From the NCBI GenBank assembly GCA_945787845.1, contig CALZJH010000004.1, positions 62,001-126,000 on the forward strand: DNA of 64,000 bases, written 5' to 3'. Both the position numbers and the translations under genes were made by a program. Shown piece after piece: positions 36,400 to 45,387 of the stretch. Position 1 is the stretch's first letter; the number at the start of each line of letters is the position of its first letter. The DNA is from an uncultured Woeseiaceae bacterium. Its GTDB lineage: Bacteria > Pseudomonadota > Gammaproteobacteria > Steroidobacterales > Woeseiaceae. The notes under the pieces are model-generated. The model was not told where the DNA came from. It did no database searches and worked only from the letters and a program-made list of their open reading frames with translations.

Positions 36400-37456
36400 T
36401 GCATGTCTCCGGTTTCTTGTGTTCGTGTTGCGCGAGCGCCCAGGCGACGTGTTCGGTCACCATCGCAGACGATCCATCCTGCCGTGACTGGAGCGCGGCC
36501 ACAACTGTGGGTGTCGTCGCGGCATTGCCAAGGGCGACGGCGATGTTGCGCAGCCATTGCTCATGCCCGATACGCCGAATTGCGCTGCCCTCGGTTTTTT
36601 CGAGGAATGTCTCCTCGCTCCAGGCGAACAGGTCCGTAAGTTCCGCGGTATCGAGATGGTGGCGCGGCGCGAAATCGGGTTCCGAGGTTCGCGTGGCAAA
36701 CTTGTTCCACGGACAAAAAAGCTGGCAATCGTCGCAGCCGTAAATTCGATTACCGATGGCCTTGCGGAACTCGACCGGGATCGGGTCACGGGATTCGATC
36801 GTGAGATAGGAAATGCAACGCCGCGCATCGAGCGAGTAGGGTGCGACAATGGCATCGGTCGGACAAACGTCGATACAGGCTGTGCAGGAACCACAGTGCG
36901 AATGCTCGGAACTGTCGATGGGCAGCGGCAGGTCGGTGTACAACTCGCCGAGGAAGAACCACGAGCCTTCGTTGCGATTGATGACATTCGTATGCTTGCC
37001 TACCCAGCCAAGTCCGGCTTTTTCGGCCAGCGCTTTCTCAAGGACAGGGGCGCTGTCGACGAACACGCGGTATCCGAATTCGCCGATTCTCTCTTCGATC
37101 CGTCGCGCCAGGGCACGCAAGCGGCCGCGCATCACCTTGTGATAGTCGCGTCCGAGCGCATAGCGAGAGATATAGGCCTTTGAGGCATGGTCAAGCAAGC
37201 TGCTGGCGACATCCTGCTCGTCGGCGAGATAATCCATCCGGACCGAGATGACTCGGATCGTGCCCGGAACCAGTTCTTCGGGATGACTGCGCTTGCTTCC
37301 GTGGCGCTCCATGTAGTGCATCGACCCATGAAATCGATCGTCCAGCCACAACCGCAAGCGGCGCTCGGCCACGGCGAGATCGATATCACTGACGCCGGCC
37401 TGCTGGAAGCCGAGTTCCAGGCTCCAGTCGACGATCTCCTGCTTGAGGATCGCCAT
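36392..37456 (-). CDS. queG: Epoxyqueuosine reductase
   Basis: Reduces epoxyqueuosine to queuosine in tRNA, using cobalamin and two 4Fe-4S clusters. The ATG at 37456 gives 354 residues; the longer frame upstream runs over the nnr start and has no similarity. The catalytic aspartate D134 lies in VDSAPVLEKALA. Cluster cysteines: C188, C191, C194 with C248, and C198 with C214, C241, C244, in a doubled ferredoxin-type pattern. It is divergent from nnr, a gene order conserved in the class except that E. coli has the nnr block head-to-head in the same way. Confidence 0.94.
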   Translation of the reverse strand: MAILKQEIVDWSLELGFQQAGVSDIDLAVAERRLRLWLDDRFHGSMHYMERHGSKRSHPEELVPGTIRVISVRMDYLADEQDVASSLLDHASKAYISRYALGRDYHKVMRGRLRALARRIEERIGEFGYRVFVDSAPVLEKALAEKAGLGWVGKHTNVINRNEGSWFFLGELYTDLPLPIDSSEHSHCGSCTACIDVCPTDAIVAPYSLDARRCISYLTIESRDPIPVEFRKAIGNRIYGCDDCQLFCPWNKFATRTSEPDFAPRHHLDTAELTDLFAWSEETFLEKTEGSAIRRIGHEQWLRNIAVALGNAATTPTVVAALQSRQDGSSAMVTEHVAWALAQHEHKKPETCNV

Positions 37457-37527
37457 ATCGGTATTGACGTATTGGTTCGAATGATCGGTCAAGGTAATTT
37501 CACACCGTCGCTTATGGGCCAGACCAG

Positions 37528-37533
37528 TATAAT
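37528..37533 (+). promoter_or_regulatory. Perfect -10 element just before nnr
   Basis: TATAAT lies only seven bases before the nnr ATG at 37541. If used, transcription would start at or very near the ATG, giving a leaderless or nearly leaderless mRNA. No good -35 is present. Confidence 0.4.
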
Positions 37534-37540
37534 CGTCCCG

Positions 37541-39016
37541 ATGCAGAGCTTGCCCACCAACATCTATTCGGTTGCCGCCGTTCGCGAGACGGATCGAACC
37601 ACAATCGAAGATCATGGAGTCCCCGGTTACACGCTCATGACACGTGCGGGCGCTGCCGCGGTACGCGAAGCCAGGGAGCGATTCCCCAATGCAACACGCT
37701 GGCAGGTGATCTGCGGTGCCGGCAATAACGGCGGTGACGGCTTCGTCGTTGCGCGGCTGGCGGCGCAAGAGGGCATCGACGTATCGGTACTGACGCTTGT
37801 GGATCCCGAGAAATTAACGGGCGATGCGGCGACCGCCTGGGCAGATTATGCCGAGGAAGATGGCGTAGTGAGGCCCTGGGCGGGAGAGCTCGGCGGCGAC
37901 ACCGACCTGCTTGTCGATGGCATTCTCGGTAGCGGGCTTGAGCGCGACGTAGGTGGCGCGTTTGCGAAGGCTGTCGATGCGATCAATGCGCATTCCGCAC
38001 CGGTTCTCGCGCTGGATATCCCGACCGGTATCCACGGCGATACCGGGATGGTCCTTGGTACTGCCGTCCGCGCCGATCTGACGGTCACTTTCGTCGGTTT
38101 GAAATCCGGCCTGTTTCTCGGGAACGCGGCTGCGCATTGTGGCGAGATTCGTTTCGCCGGCCTCGAGATTCCCGATAGCTACCGTGAAGGCATCGAGCCG
38201 GCTTACCGTCTGATCAACGATGCGATGCTGGCCGAGGCACTCAAGCCGAGGGCGAAGGGCGCCCACAAGGGCGATTTCGGGCACGTCCTTGTCATCGGTG
38301 GCGGCGAAGGGATGCCAGGCGCAGTCCGCCTCGCCGGCGAAGCGGCCCTGAGAACCGGTGCCGGACGCGTGAGCATCGCTACGCATCCGTCGCACGCGGC
38401 GCTGCTCGTGGCGACGCGCCCGGAACTCATGTCCCATGCGATTGCTGACAGCTCGGATCTAGATCCCCTGCTGGCAGGCGCTGACGTGATCGCGTTCGGG
38501 CCGGGCCTCGGGCAGTCGGACTGGGCGCGCGATCTGTACGAGCGCGTCGCCGCGGCGGATCTGCCGGCGGTCTGGGATGCCGACGCACTCAATCTGCTCG
38601 CGGCCGAGCCGGTAGCGGCCCGGAATCGTGTCATTACTCCCCACCCTGGCGAGGCCGCAAGACTGCTGAATACCGATACGCGCGCCATTCAGGCGGATCG
38701 ACCGGCGGCACTGGCCGCCTTGGTGGAGAAGTACGGCGGCACGGCTGTCCTGAAGGGCTCGGGCTCGCTGATTTCCAGCGATTCCGTGCCCGTCGTTTGC
38801 GTATCCGGGAACCCGGGGATGGCGTCACCGGGAATGGGGGATGTTCTCACCGGGATCATCGCGGCCCTGATCGGTCAGGGAATCGATGCGGCGTTGGCGG
38901 CGGCGATCGGTGTCGAAGCGCATGCGCGGGCCGGGGATCGCGCTGCCGTGCCAGGCGAGCGCGGGTTGCTGGCGACGGACCTGATGCTCGAGCTGCGCGC
39001 GATCCTGAATCCATGA
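37541..39016 (+). CDS. nnr: Bifunctional NAD(P)H-hydrate repair enzyme (epimerase and dehydratase)
   Basis: Repairs hydrated NAD(P)H: the N-terminal YjeF domain epimerises the R form and the C-terminal domain dehydrates the S form with ADP. The ATG at 37541 gives 491 residues. The N-domain shows VRETDRTTIEDHGVPG and GNNGGDGF at 61-68; the C-domain (from about 225) shows GDFGHVLVIGGGEGMPGA, ITPHPGEAARLL and PGMGDVLTG near 430-440, the ADP and catalytic-base region. The stop overlaps the tsaE start (ATGA). Confidence 0.95.
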   Translation: MQSLPTNIYSVAAVRETDRTTIEDHGVPGYTLMTRAGAAAVREARERFPNATRWQVICGAGNNGGDGFVVARLAAQEGIDVSVLTLVDPEKLTGDAATAWADYAEEDGVVRPWAGELGGDTDLLVDGILGSGLERDVGGAFAKAVDAINAHSAPVLALDIPTGIHGDTGMVLGTAVRADLTVTFVGLKSGLFLGNAAAHCGEIRFAGLEIPDSYREGIEPAYRLINDAMLAEALKPRAKGAHKGDFGHVLVIGGGEGMPGAVRLAGEAALRTGAGRVSIATHPSHAALLVATRPELMSHAIADSSDLDPLLAGADVIAFGPGLGQSDWARDLYERVAAADLPAVWDADALNLLAAEPVAARNRVITPHPGEAARLLNTDTRAIQADRPAALAALVEKYGGTAVLKGSGSLISSDSVPVVCVSGNPGMASPGMGDVLTGIIAALIGQGIDAALAAAIGVEAHARAGDRAAVPGERGLLATDLMLELRAILNP

Positions 39017-39504
39017 AGAAGTTTCTGCCTGATGAAGCGGCCACGACGGCCTTTGGCAGGGAATTACTCGATGCGTTGCCCGAGGATCTCGCGGGCTGGA
39101 CCTTGCTGCTGAACGGTGATCTCGGGGCGGGCAAGTCGACGCTCGCACGAGCGCTCATCAAAGCCGCGGGCCATACCGGCGCCGTGCCAAGCCCCACTTA
39201 CACCCTCGTCGAGCCGTATAAGCTTTCGAGGGGAAACATCTATCACGTTGATTTATATCGAGTTTCCAGCGAAGACGAGCTGCGCTACCTGGGCTGGAAC
39301 GAACTCGACGATGGCTGTCGCATCGTGGAATGGCCGGATCGCGCGCCTGGACTGATCGAGCAGGCGGATCTCTCGATTACGCTGAGCTACGACGGCGAAG
39401 GCCGCACGGTCGAACTGTCTCCGCTGAGCGAACGCGCAAATAGGGTGACGGACAGCTTAAGAGCGGGTCATGAGGTGTCAGCCACCGATAAACGAGTAGG
39501 TTAA
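39013..39504 (+). CDS. tsaE: tRNA t6A biosynthesis ATPase TsaE
   Basis: ATPase that resets the TsaBD complex in formation of N6-threonylcarbamoyladenosine at tRNA position 37. The ATG at 39013 overlaps the nnr stop and gives 163 residues. Walker A GDLGAGKST is at 35-43, followed by SPTYTLVEPY near 59-68 and the IYHVDLYR segment near 75-82; the IVEWPDR block near 109-115 is family-typical. The last 25 residues are a variable tail. Confidence 0.93.
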   Translation: MKKFLPDEAATTAFGRELLDALPEDLAGWTLLLNGDLGAGKSTLARALIKAAGHTGAVPSPTYTLVEPYKLSRGNIYHVDLYRVSSEDELRYLGWNELDDGCRIVEWPDRAPGLIEQADLSITLSYDGEGRTVELSPLSERANRVTDSLRAGHEVSATDKRVG

Positions 39505-39542
39505 GAAGGGTCGGTATCCTTATAATTTTTCAGTGAAAACTC

Positions 39543-39570
39543 TTGGATTTTGGCGCCAGATTCGTATACT
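39543..39570 (+). promoter_or_regulatory. Sigma70 promoter for the amidase-mutL-miaA block
   Basis: TTGGAT (39543-39548), a 16-base spacer and TATACT (39565-39570), 43 bases upstream of the ATG at 39613. Both hexamers match well (four and five of six). A second TATAAT at 39521-39526 lies further upstream without a good -35. Confidence 0.55.
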
Positions 39571-39612
39571 CACCGAACATAATCCATAAATCCGGCTGAG
39601 CGAATCTCCACC

Positions 39613-40932
39613 ATGGCCCGACTGAGACTCACAACCTGTGCGCTGCTTCTGCTGCTCACGTCTACGGCATTTGCCGGTTCGACCGTCGAAAACGTCCGTA
39701 TATGGTCGGAAAATAACAAAACACGGGTTGTTCTGGATCTCAGCCAGTCCGTTCAGCACAGCATCTTTACCTTGAGAGGCCCGGATCGCCTCGTTATCGA
39801 TCTCAAGGATAGCCGCCTGGCCAAGACGCTGACCTCGATGCCCACGGGTGCCGGGGCCGTGCGCTCGATCCGCAGTGCCATTCGTGCTGACGGTCAGCTT
39901 CGCGTCGTGCTCGATCTCAATACGGCGGTTCGCTCGCGGACCTTTACCGCCGGGCCGAATGCCACCTACGGTGACCGACTCGTTATCGATTTACAGCGCG
40001 CAGGCAGCCTGGCGCCGGTCAAGACCGCGTCCGAGGGATACCGGCCGGGCCGCGATATCGTCATCGCCGTCGACGCCGGGCATGGCGGCCACGATCCCGG
40101 TTCGTCTGGCCGGCGCTCGAAGGAAAAAGATGTCGTGCTCTCGGTCAGCAAGGAACTCGCCAAGAGAATTAACGCTGAGCCCGGAATGCGCGCCGTTCTG
40201 ATTCGAGACCGGGACGTATTTATCAACCTCAAGGACCGGGTCAAGATCGCACAACGCCATGACGCGGACCTGTTTATTTCAATCCATGCCGATGGTTTCC
40301 GCGATACGCGCGCGAACGGCGCGTCGGTATTCGCGTTGAACCTTGACAGGGCGGACCGGGTCGCCCGCGAAACGCTGTCCCGGCGTGACAAGGAAACCGT
40401 CAAGGTCGGCGACGTCGTTCTCAACGACAAGGATCCGGTACTGGCATCCGTACTGTATGACCTGTCCCAGAACGCGGCAATGAGCGCGAGTAATGATGTT
40501 GGCACGCGGGTTAGCAGGCAGCTGAGCCGGGTTGCGAAGATGCACAGCCACAAGGTCAGAGAGAAGAGCCTCGCCGTGCTGACGTCGGCCGAAGTGCCGT
40601 CGATTCTCGTCGAGACCGGGTTTATCACGAACCCTGGCGAGGAGAAGAAGCTGCGGGACCGGGCCTACCAGGGGCGCCTCGCCAACGCGATTCTGGCCGG
40701 TGTTCGCGATTACTTCTATACGAACCCGCCGCCCGATACGCAGATCGCGATGGACCTCAAGCGACAGCCCGCCAAACAGGTGCGCTACGTCGTGGCACGT
40801 GGCGATACCGTGTCGGAGATTGCTGAGCGCTACAACGTGCGGGCCGCAGACATTCGCCGCGCGAATAAGCTCTCCAGTGACAAAATTCGTGTCGGCCAGA
40901 CGCTGAGTATCCCGATTTTCGCGGGCGGATAG
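39613..40932 (+). CDS. amiC: N-acetylmuramoyl-L-alanine amidase with AMIN and LysM domains
   Basis: Periplasmic zinc amidase that cuts the peptide stem from peptidoglycan during cell separation. The 439 residues comprise a signal peptide (1-22, ending TAFAG), an AMIN septal-targeting domain (about 25-125), an amidase_3 domain from about 150 (zinc ligand His in VDAGHGGHDPG, the catalytic Glu in SILVETGFITNP near 332-343) and a C-terminal LysM (about 392-437, YVVARGDTVSEIAERYN). The AMIN/LysM layout matches AmiB-like enzymes, so the symbol amiB is equally possible. It keeps the conserved tsaE-ami-mutL order. Confidence 0.9.
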   Translation: MARLRLTTCALLLLLTSTAFAGSTVENVRIWSENNKTRVVLDLSQSVQHSIFTLRGPDRLVIDLKDSRLAKTLTSMPTGAGAVRSIRSAIRADGQLRVVLDLNTAVRSRTFTAGPNATYGDRLVIDLQRAGSLAPVKTASEGYRPGRDIVIAVDAGHGGHDPGSSGRRSKEKDVVLSVSKELAKRINAEPGMRAVLIRDRDVFINLKDRVKIAQRHDADLFISIHADGFRDTRANGASVFALNLDRADRVARETLSRRDKETVKVGDVVLNDKDPVLASVLYDLSQNAAMSASNDVGTRVSRQLSRVAKMHSHKVREKSLAVLTSAEVPSILVETGFITNPGEEKKLRDRAYQGRLANAILAGVRDYFYTNPPPDTQIAMDLKRQPAKQVRYVVARGDTVSEIAERYNVRAADIRRANKLSSDKIRVGQTLSIPIFAGG

Positions 40933-40989
40933 GGGACTTTTCCCTCCTGATCTGAAAAAATGGCGCCCCTTTGGTGCCGTTCTTCGATC

Positions 40990-42744
40990 ATGCCCATCCA
41001 GCAACTCCCCAGTCACCTGATCAACCAGATCGCCGCAGGCGAGGTTGTAGAGCGCCCGGCCTCTGTGGTTAAGGAGCTGGTGGAGAACAGTCTGGATGCG
41101 GGCGCCCAGGCCGTGCAGATCGACATCGTTGCGGGCGGGCAGAAGCTGATTCGCATACGCGACGACGGCAAGGGCATTAGCAAGGCGGAACTGGAACTTG
41201 CGCTATCCCGGCACGCGACGAGCAAGATTTCGAGTCTCGACGATCTCGAGGCAGTCGCATCGCTCGGTTTCCGCGGCGAGGCGCTGCCCAGCATCGCATC
41301 GGTTGCGCGACTGACCCTGTGTTCGCGCTCTCTGGACGGGGATACGGCCTGGAAGGTCGAAGCTGATGGCGGCGACGTCAGCGAGCCGGTTCCGGCCGCG
41401 CATCCGCAGGGCACGACCGTCGAGGTACATGACCTTTTCTACAACACGCCGGCTCGGCGCCGGTTCTTGCGCACCGAGCGTACTGAGTTCGGGCACATCG
41501 AGAAGTGGATACGACGCCTGGCGCTGTCGCGCCCCGAAGTCGCCTTCACGCTGACCCACAACCAGCGCACGGTCCTGTCTTTGCCCGCTGCGAAAGACGA
41601 AGACGCGCAAAGACAGCGTGTTGCAAAGATCTGTGGCGACGCGTTCGCGGATCAGTGCGTCTACATCGAGCGCGAGGTCGAAGGCATCGCGCTGTCAGGT
41701 TGGATTGCGTTGCCGACATTTAACCGCAGCCAGCCCGATCTGCAATACTGGTTTGTGAACGGCCGCAGCATCTCGGACAGGACGCTGGCGCATGCTGCGC
41801 GTCATGCCTACCGGGACGTTCTGTTTCATGGTCGTTACCCGGCCTACGTCCTGAACCTGACGATGGATCCGAAGGGTGTGGATGCCAATGCGCACCCGGC
41901 CAAGCACGAGGTTCGGTTTCGCGACGGTCGCCGCGTGCATGGCGTGGTGTCGCAGGCTGTCGAGGTCGCGCTGCGAGATACCAAGCCCGGCGGTCACGAC
42001 ATTACCCCGATCCCCATGACGCGGGATGCGGTGTTCAACCAGGGTGCGATGTCCTTACCCCACGGTCCGTCACCCGCGGCGGTTCGGGAAACACTGGCGA
42101 CCTATCGCGCCATGGCCACGGCACCGTCCCTTGCGGATGTGCCGGAGCAGGCGACCGAAGTGCCGCCGCTTGGCTTTGCTGTCGCGCAGCTTGCGGGTGT
42201 TTATATCCTGGCGGAAAACAGGGACGGCCTCGTGATCGTCGATATGCATGCCGCGCACGAGCGCATCACTTACGAGAAACTCAAGCAGAGTTACGCCGAT
42301 CGCGATCTCGTGCGTCAGCCGCTTCTCGTGCCCGAGACAATTTCGGTCGCTGAGAGCGAGGCGAATCTCGTGGAACAGTCGGGTGCAGCGCTTGAACAAT
42401 TCGGGCTCGTTGTCGACCGATCCGGGCCGACGGCACTGACCATTCGCGAAGTGCCCGCCCTGCTGCGCAACGCCGATGCCGAATCCCTGTTACGTGATGT
42501 CCTCGCGGACTTGTCGGAGTCGGGGCAGAGCAGTCGCGTCGAGGATGCCAGCGACGACTTTCTCGCGACGATGGCGTGCCATCATTCCGTGCGCGCCAAC
42601 CGCTTGCTGACGCTCGATGAGATGAACGCCTTGCTGCGTGAAATGGAAACCACTGAGCGGGCAGACCAGTGCAATCACGGCCGGCCGACCTGGACGACGA
42701 TTACGATGTCAGAGCTCGATCGGCTGTTCCTGCGCGGGCGCTGA
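40990..42744 (+). CDS. mutL: DNA mismatch repair protein MutL (with endonuclease motif)
   Basis: Links MutS mismatch recognition to strand removal. The ATG at 40990 gives 584 residues. The N-terminal GHKL ATPase has ERPASVVKELVENSLDAG, DDGKGI and GFRGEALPS. Unlike E. coli MutL, the C-terminal domain carries the metal-dependent nicking motif: DMHAAHE from D418 followed by the second Glu, an ACHHSVRANR block, CNHGRPTW from C561 and FLR at the end. The protein should therefore have intrinsic endonuclease activity, as in Pseudomonas; whether a MutH exists elsewhere cannot be seen. Confidence 0.95.
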   Translation: MPIQQLPSHLINQIAAGEVVERPASVVKELVENSLDAGAQAVQIDIVAGGQKLIRIRDDGKGISKAELELALSRHATSKISSLDDLEAVASLGFRGEALPSIASVARLTLCSRSLDGDTAWKVEADGGDVSEPVPAAHPQGTTVEVHDLFYNTPARRRFLRTERTEFGHIEKWIRRLALSRPEVAFTLTHNQRTVLSLPAAKDEDAQRQRVAKICGDAFADQCVYIEREVEGIALSGWIALPTFNRSQPDLQYWFVNGRSISDRTLAHAARHAYRDVLFHGRYPAYVLNLTMDPKGVDANAHPAKHEVRFRDGRRVHGVVSQAVEVALRDTKPGGHDITPIPMTRDAVFNQGAMSLPHGPSPAAVRETLATYRAMATAPSLADVPEQATEVPPLGFAVAQLAGVYILAENRDGLVIVDMHAAHERITYEKLKQSYADRDLVRQPLLVPETISVAESEANLVEQSGAALEQFGLVVDRSGPTALTIREVPALLRNADAESLLRDVLADLSESGQSSRVEDASDDFLATMACHHSVRANRLLTLDEMNALLREMETTERADQCNHGRPTWTTITMSELDRLFLRGR

Positions 42745-42753
42745 TCCAGGATC

Positions 42754-43683
42754 ATGCAGCAGACAGCGATACTGCTCATGGGCCCGACGGCGTCGGGCAA
42801 GACCGACCTTGCTATCAGTCTGTGCAAGCGTTTCCCCTGCGATGTCATCAGCGTGGATTCAGCGCTGGTCTATCGCGGCATGGACATCGGCACGGCGAAA
42901 CCGGACGCTGCAACGCTGGCGCGTACGCCGCATCGCCTGATCGATATTCGCGACCCCGAAAACAGCTACTCGGCGGGCGAGTTCGTTCGCGACGCTTACC
43001 GCGAGATGGACGAGATTTTTGCTGCCGGGCGTATGCCGCTGCTTGTCGGCGGGACCATGATGTACTTTCGAGCGCTGACGGAGGGCATCGCGGAATTACC
43101 CGCCGCGGACGATGGGCTCCGGCGTGCGATCGATGCGGAGGCGGCCGAGCGCGGCTGGCCCGCCATGCATGAGGACCTTCAGGACCTGGATCCTGCCGCG
43201 GCGAAGAGAATCAAGCCCAACGACCGGCAGCGCATTCAACGGGCACTGGAAGTCTATCGCGCCAGCGGCAGGCCACTATCCGACTGGCAGCGCGACTCCG
43301 CGCCAGTGCGGGATGATATTCGCTACCTGAAGATCGGGCTCAATATAGAGCCGAGGTCGATGCTCCATGAACGTATCGCGAAGCGGCTCAACATGATGGT
43401 TGAGGGCGGCTTTGTGGAGGAAGTGAAGGCGCTGCGGGAACGGCCGGCCCTGACGGCCGATAGCCCGGCAATGCGCTCCGTCGGGTACCGCCAGTTCTGG
43501 CAGTACCTGGACGGCACGCTCTCGCTGGACGAGGCGCGAAATAAGGCGTTGTACGCGACCCGCCAGCTTGCCAAGCGGCAAATCACCTGGCTGCGGTCCG
43601 AAACGGAGGTTTTTCTGGCAAATCCCCTTGAAGCGGACGCAATCGATGCTATATCGGGTTTTCTGGCGAAATCCCTGTGTTAG
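42754..43683 (+). CDS. miaA: tRNA dimethylallyltransferase
   Basis: Adds the isopentenyl group to A37 of tRNAs reading UNN codons. The 309 residues have the P-loop GPTASGKTDL near 9-18, VDSALVYRGMDIGTAKP near 34-50 and the IDIRDPENSYSAGEF block near 68-82. Length and motif order are standard. It lies between mutL and hfq. Confidence 0.96.
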   Translation: MQQTAILLMGPTASGKTDLAISLCKRFPCDVISVDSALVYRGMDIGTAKPDAATLARTPHRLIDIRDPENSYSAGEFVRDAYREMDEIFAAGRMPLLVGGTMMYFRALTEGIAELPAADDGLRRAIDAEAAERGWPAMHEDLQDLDPAAAKRIKPNDRQRIQRALEVYRASGRPLSDWQRDSAPVRDDIRYLKIGLNIEPRSMLHERIAKRLNMMVEGGFVEEVKALRERPALTADSPAMRSVGYRQFWQYLDGTLSLDEARNKALYATRQLAKRQITWLRSETEVFLANPLEADAIDAISGFLAKSLC

Positions 43684-43702
43684 ACTTTTTCTACGCTTAG
43701 GC

Positions 43703-43746
43703 TGAAGACCGCCACTAGGGCACTCCGGCGCCACCGGAGCGCGGTT
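43703..43746 (+). terminator. Nested hairpin with T-run before hfq
   Basis: CTCCGG (43723-43728) pairs with CCGGAG (43734-43739) around a five-base loop, and a weaker outer stem ACCGC/GCGGT encloses it, followed by TTTTC. This could end miaA transcription or act as a partial attenuator so that hfq is mostly driven from its own start. Confidence 0.4.
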
Positions 43747-43778
43747 TTCACTACTGAATAAGAATAAGGAGACCCAAT

Positions 43779-44027
43779 ATGGCTAAAGGGCAAACACTTC
43801 AAGATCCTTTCCTGAATATTTTACGTAAGGAAAAGGTTCCCGTATCGATCTACCTCGTCAACGGCATCAAGTTGCAGGGGCAGGTGGATTCATTCGACCA
43901 GTTCGTGGTGTTGTTGAAAAACAGCGTCAACCAGATGGTGTACAAACATGCAATTTCGACCGTCGTACCGTCGCGGAACGTTCGCTTGCCGCTGCCGGAC
44001 GACGAATCTGGAGACAGTGACGACTAG
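43779..44027 (+). CDS. hfq: RNA chaperone Hfq
   Basis: Sm-like hexameric protein that pairs small RNAs with mRNAs. The 82-residue chain has the Sm1 part ([28 protein letters not shown], with Q8 and the conserved lysines) and Sm2 signature [10 protein letters not shown] near 55-64, followed by a short acidic tail. An AAGGAG ribosome binding site precedes the ATG by about nine bases. It sits between miaA and hflX, its conserved place. Confidence 0.98.
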   Translation: MAKGQTLQDPFLNILRKEKVPVSIYLVNGIKLQGQVDSFDQFVVLLKNSVNQMVYKHAISTVVPSRNVRLPLPDDESGDSDD

Positions 44028-44062
44028 GTCCTCATCGCGGAATCCTGCGCGGGAGGTCGTGA

Positions 44063-45379
44063 TTGTTTGAGCGACCGCAAAGTGGCGAGCGAGCAGTGCT
44101 CGTCCACGCGAGCACCGACGGATTACCTGACGAATCTGAACGCGAAGAATTTGCCGAGTTGGCCCGGTCCGCGGGCGCGGTGATTGCGGGCGAGCTCATC
44201 AGTTCGCGGCGCCGGCCGGACCCCCGTTTCTTTATTGGCAAGGGCAAGCTCGACGATCTGCGTGAGCTGATCAAGGACACCGAGGCAGAACTGGTGATTT
44301 CCGCGGCGGCTCTGAGCCCGAGCCAGGAACGCAACCTCGAAAAAGAGCTTCGCTGTCGTGTTCTCGACCGTGCGGGACTGATTCTCGATATTTTTGCGCA
44401 ACGCGCCCGGAGCTTTGAAGGCAAGCTGCAGGTTGAGCTGGCCCAGCTCAGGCACTTGTCGACTCGGCTGGTGCGAGGCTGGACTCACCTCGAAAGACAA
44501 AAAGGCGGCATCGGACTTCGCGGGCCGGGTGAAACCCAGCTCGAGACGGACCGTCGCCTGGTTGGCAAGCGCATCCGGCAACTGACGGAGCGCCTGGAGC
44601 ACGTCGATACCCGGCGCACGATCAATCGCCGCAATCGCATGCGAGCGGAGATCCCGACCGTAGCGCTTGTGGGATACACGAATGCCGGCAAGTCGACGCT
44701 TTTTAATGCGCTGACCGATGCCGGTGTCTACGTCCAGGACCAGTTGTTTGCGACGCTGGATCCGACCGTACGACGTCTCGACCTGAAAGACGGCGAGCAT
44801 GTCGTGCTCGCCGACACCGTGGGATTTGTGAGGGACCTCCCGCACGAACTGATCGCCGCATTCAAGTCAACCTTGCAGGAGGCCCGGGAGGCCGACCTGA
44901 TCCTGCACCTGATCGATGCCAGTGATCAAAACCGCTGGCAGCGCGTGCGCCAGGTGAATGCCGTACTTAAACAGCTGGACGCGGACCAGGTGCCGCAGAT
45001 CAGGGTGTACAATAAGATCGACAAGCTGGACAGAAAGCCGCGCGTCACCAACAACCGACGGGGCGAAGGGCGTGCTGTCTGGATCTCAGCGGTCACGGGC
45101 GAAGGGCTCGAGCTCCTCAAGGAAGCGATCGCACAACGTCTGCAGCAAAAAACGCTACGCCGTTACATACACCTCGAACCTGCCCAGGGGCGGCAGCGCG
45201 CCAAACTTTTTGAGTTGGGTGCTGTCCTCAGTGAAGAGGCGCTCGAGGACGGCGGCTGGACGCTTGAACTGAAAATGACTGAAAAGGACTTGCGGCGATT
45301 CCTAAAGCATGAAAATCTCGCCGAGGAACAACTGGCGCTGACGGCTTCCGAGCCATCGGCACCCGCAGCAAATGAGTGA
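44063..45379 (+). CDS. hflX: Ribosome-splitting GTPase HflX
   Basis: GTPase that rescues stalled 70S ribosomes, notably under heat stress. The 438-residue protein starts at TTG with GGGAGG six bases before it. An N-terminal HflX domain (about 1-190, with a coiled coil) precedes the G domain: GYTNAGKSTL near 206-215, LADTVGFVRDLP near 249-260 and NKIDKL near 317. The stop TGA overlaps the open frame of hflK, whose ATG is eight bases downstream. Confidence 0.96.
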   Translation: MFERPQSGERAVLVHASTDGLPDESEREEFAELARSAGAVIAGELISSRRRPDPRFFIGKGKLDDLRELIKDTEAELVISAAALSPSQERNLEKELRCRVLDRAGLILDIFAQRARSFEGKLQVELAQLRHLSTRLVRGWTHLERQKGGIGLRGPGETQLETDRRLVGKRIRQLTERLEHVDTRRTINRRNRMRAEIPTVALVGYTNAGKSTLFNALTDAGVYVQDQLFATLDPTVRRLDLKDGEHVVLADTVGFVRDLPHELIAAFKSTLQEAREADLILHLIDASDQNRWQRVRQVNAVLKQLDADQVPQIRVYNKIDKLDRKPRVTNNRRGEGRAVWISAVTGEGLELLKEAIAQRLQQKTLRRYIHLEPAQGRQRAKLFELGAVLSEEALEDGGWTLELKMTEKDLRRFLKHENLAEEQLALTASEPSAPAANE

Positions 45380-45387
45380 ATAATATT

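Noticed and set aside
35524..36639. 371-codon open frame on the plus strand
   Set aside because: Antisense to PPK2 and queG, both secure.
37457..37768. N-terminal extension of queG by about 100 residues
   Set aside because: It would cross the nnr start and promoter; QueG homologs begin near the ATG at 37456.
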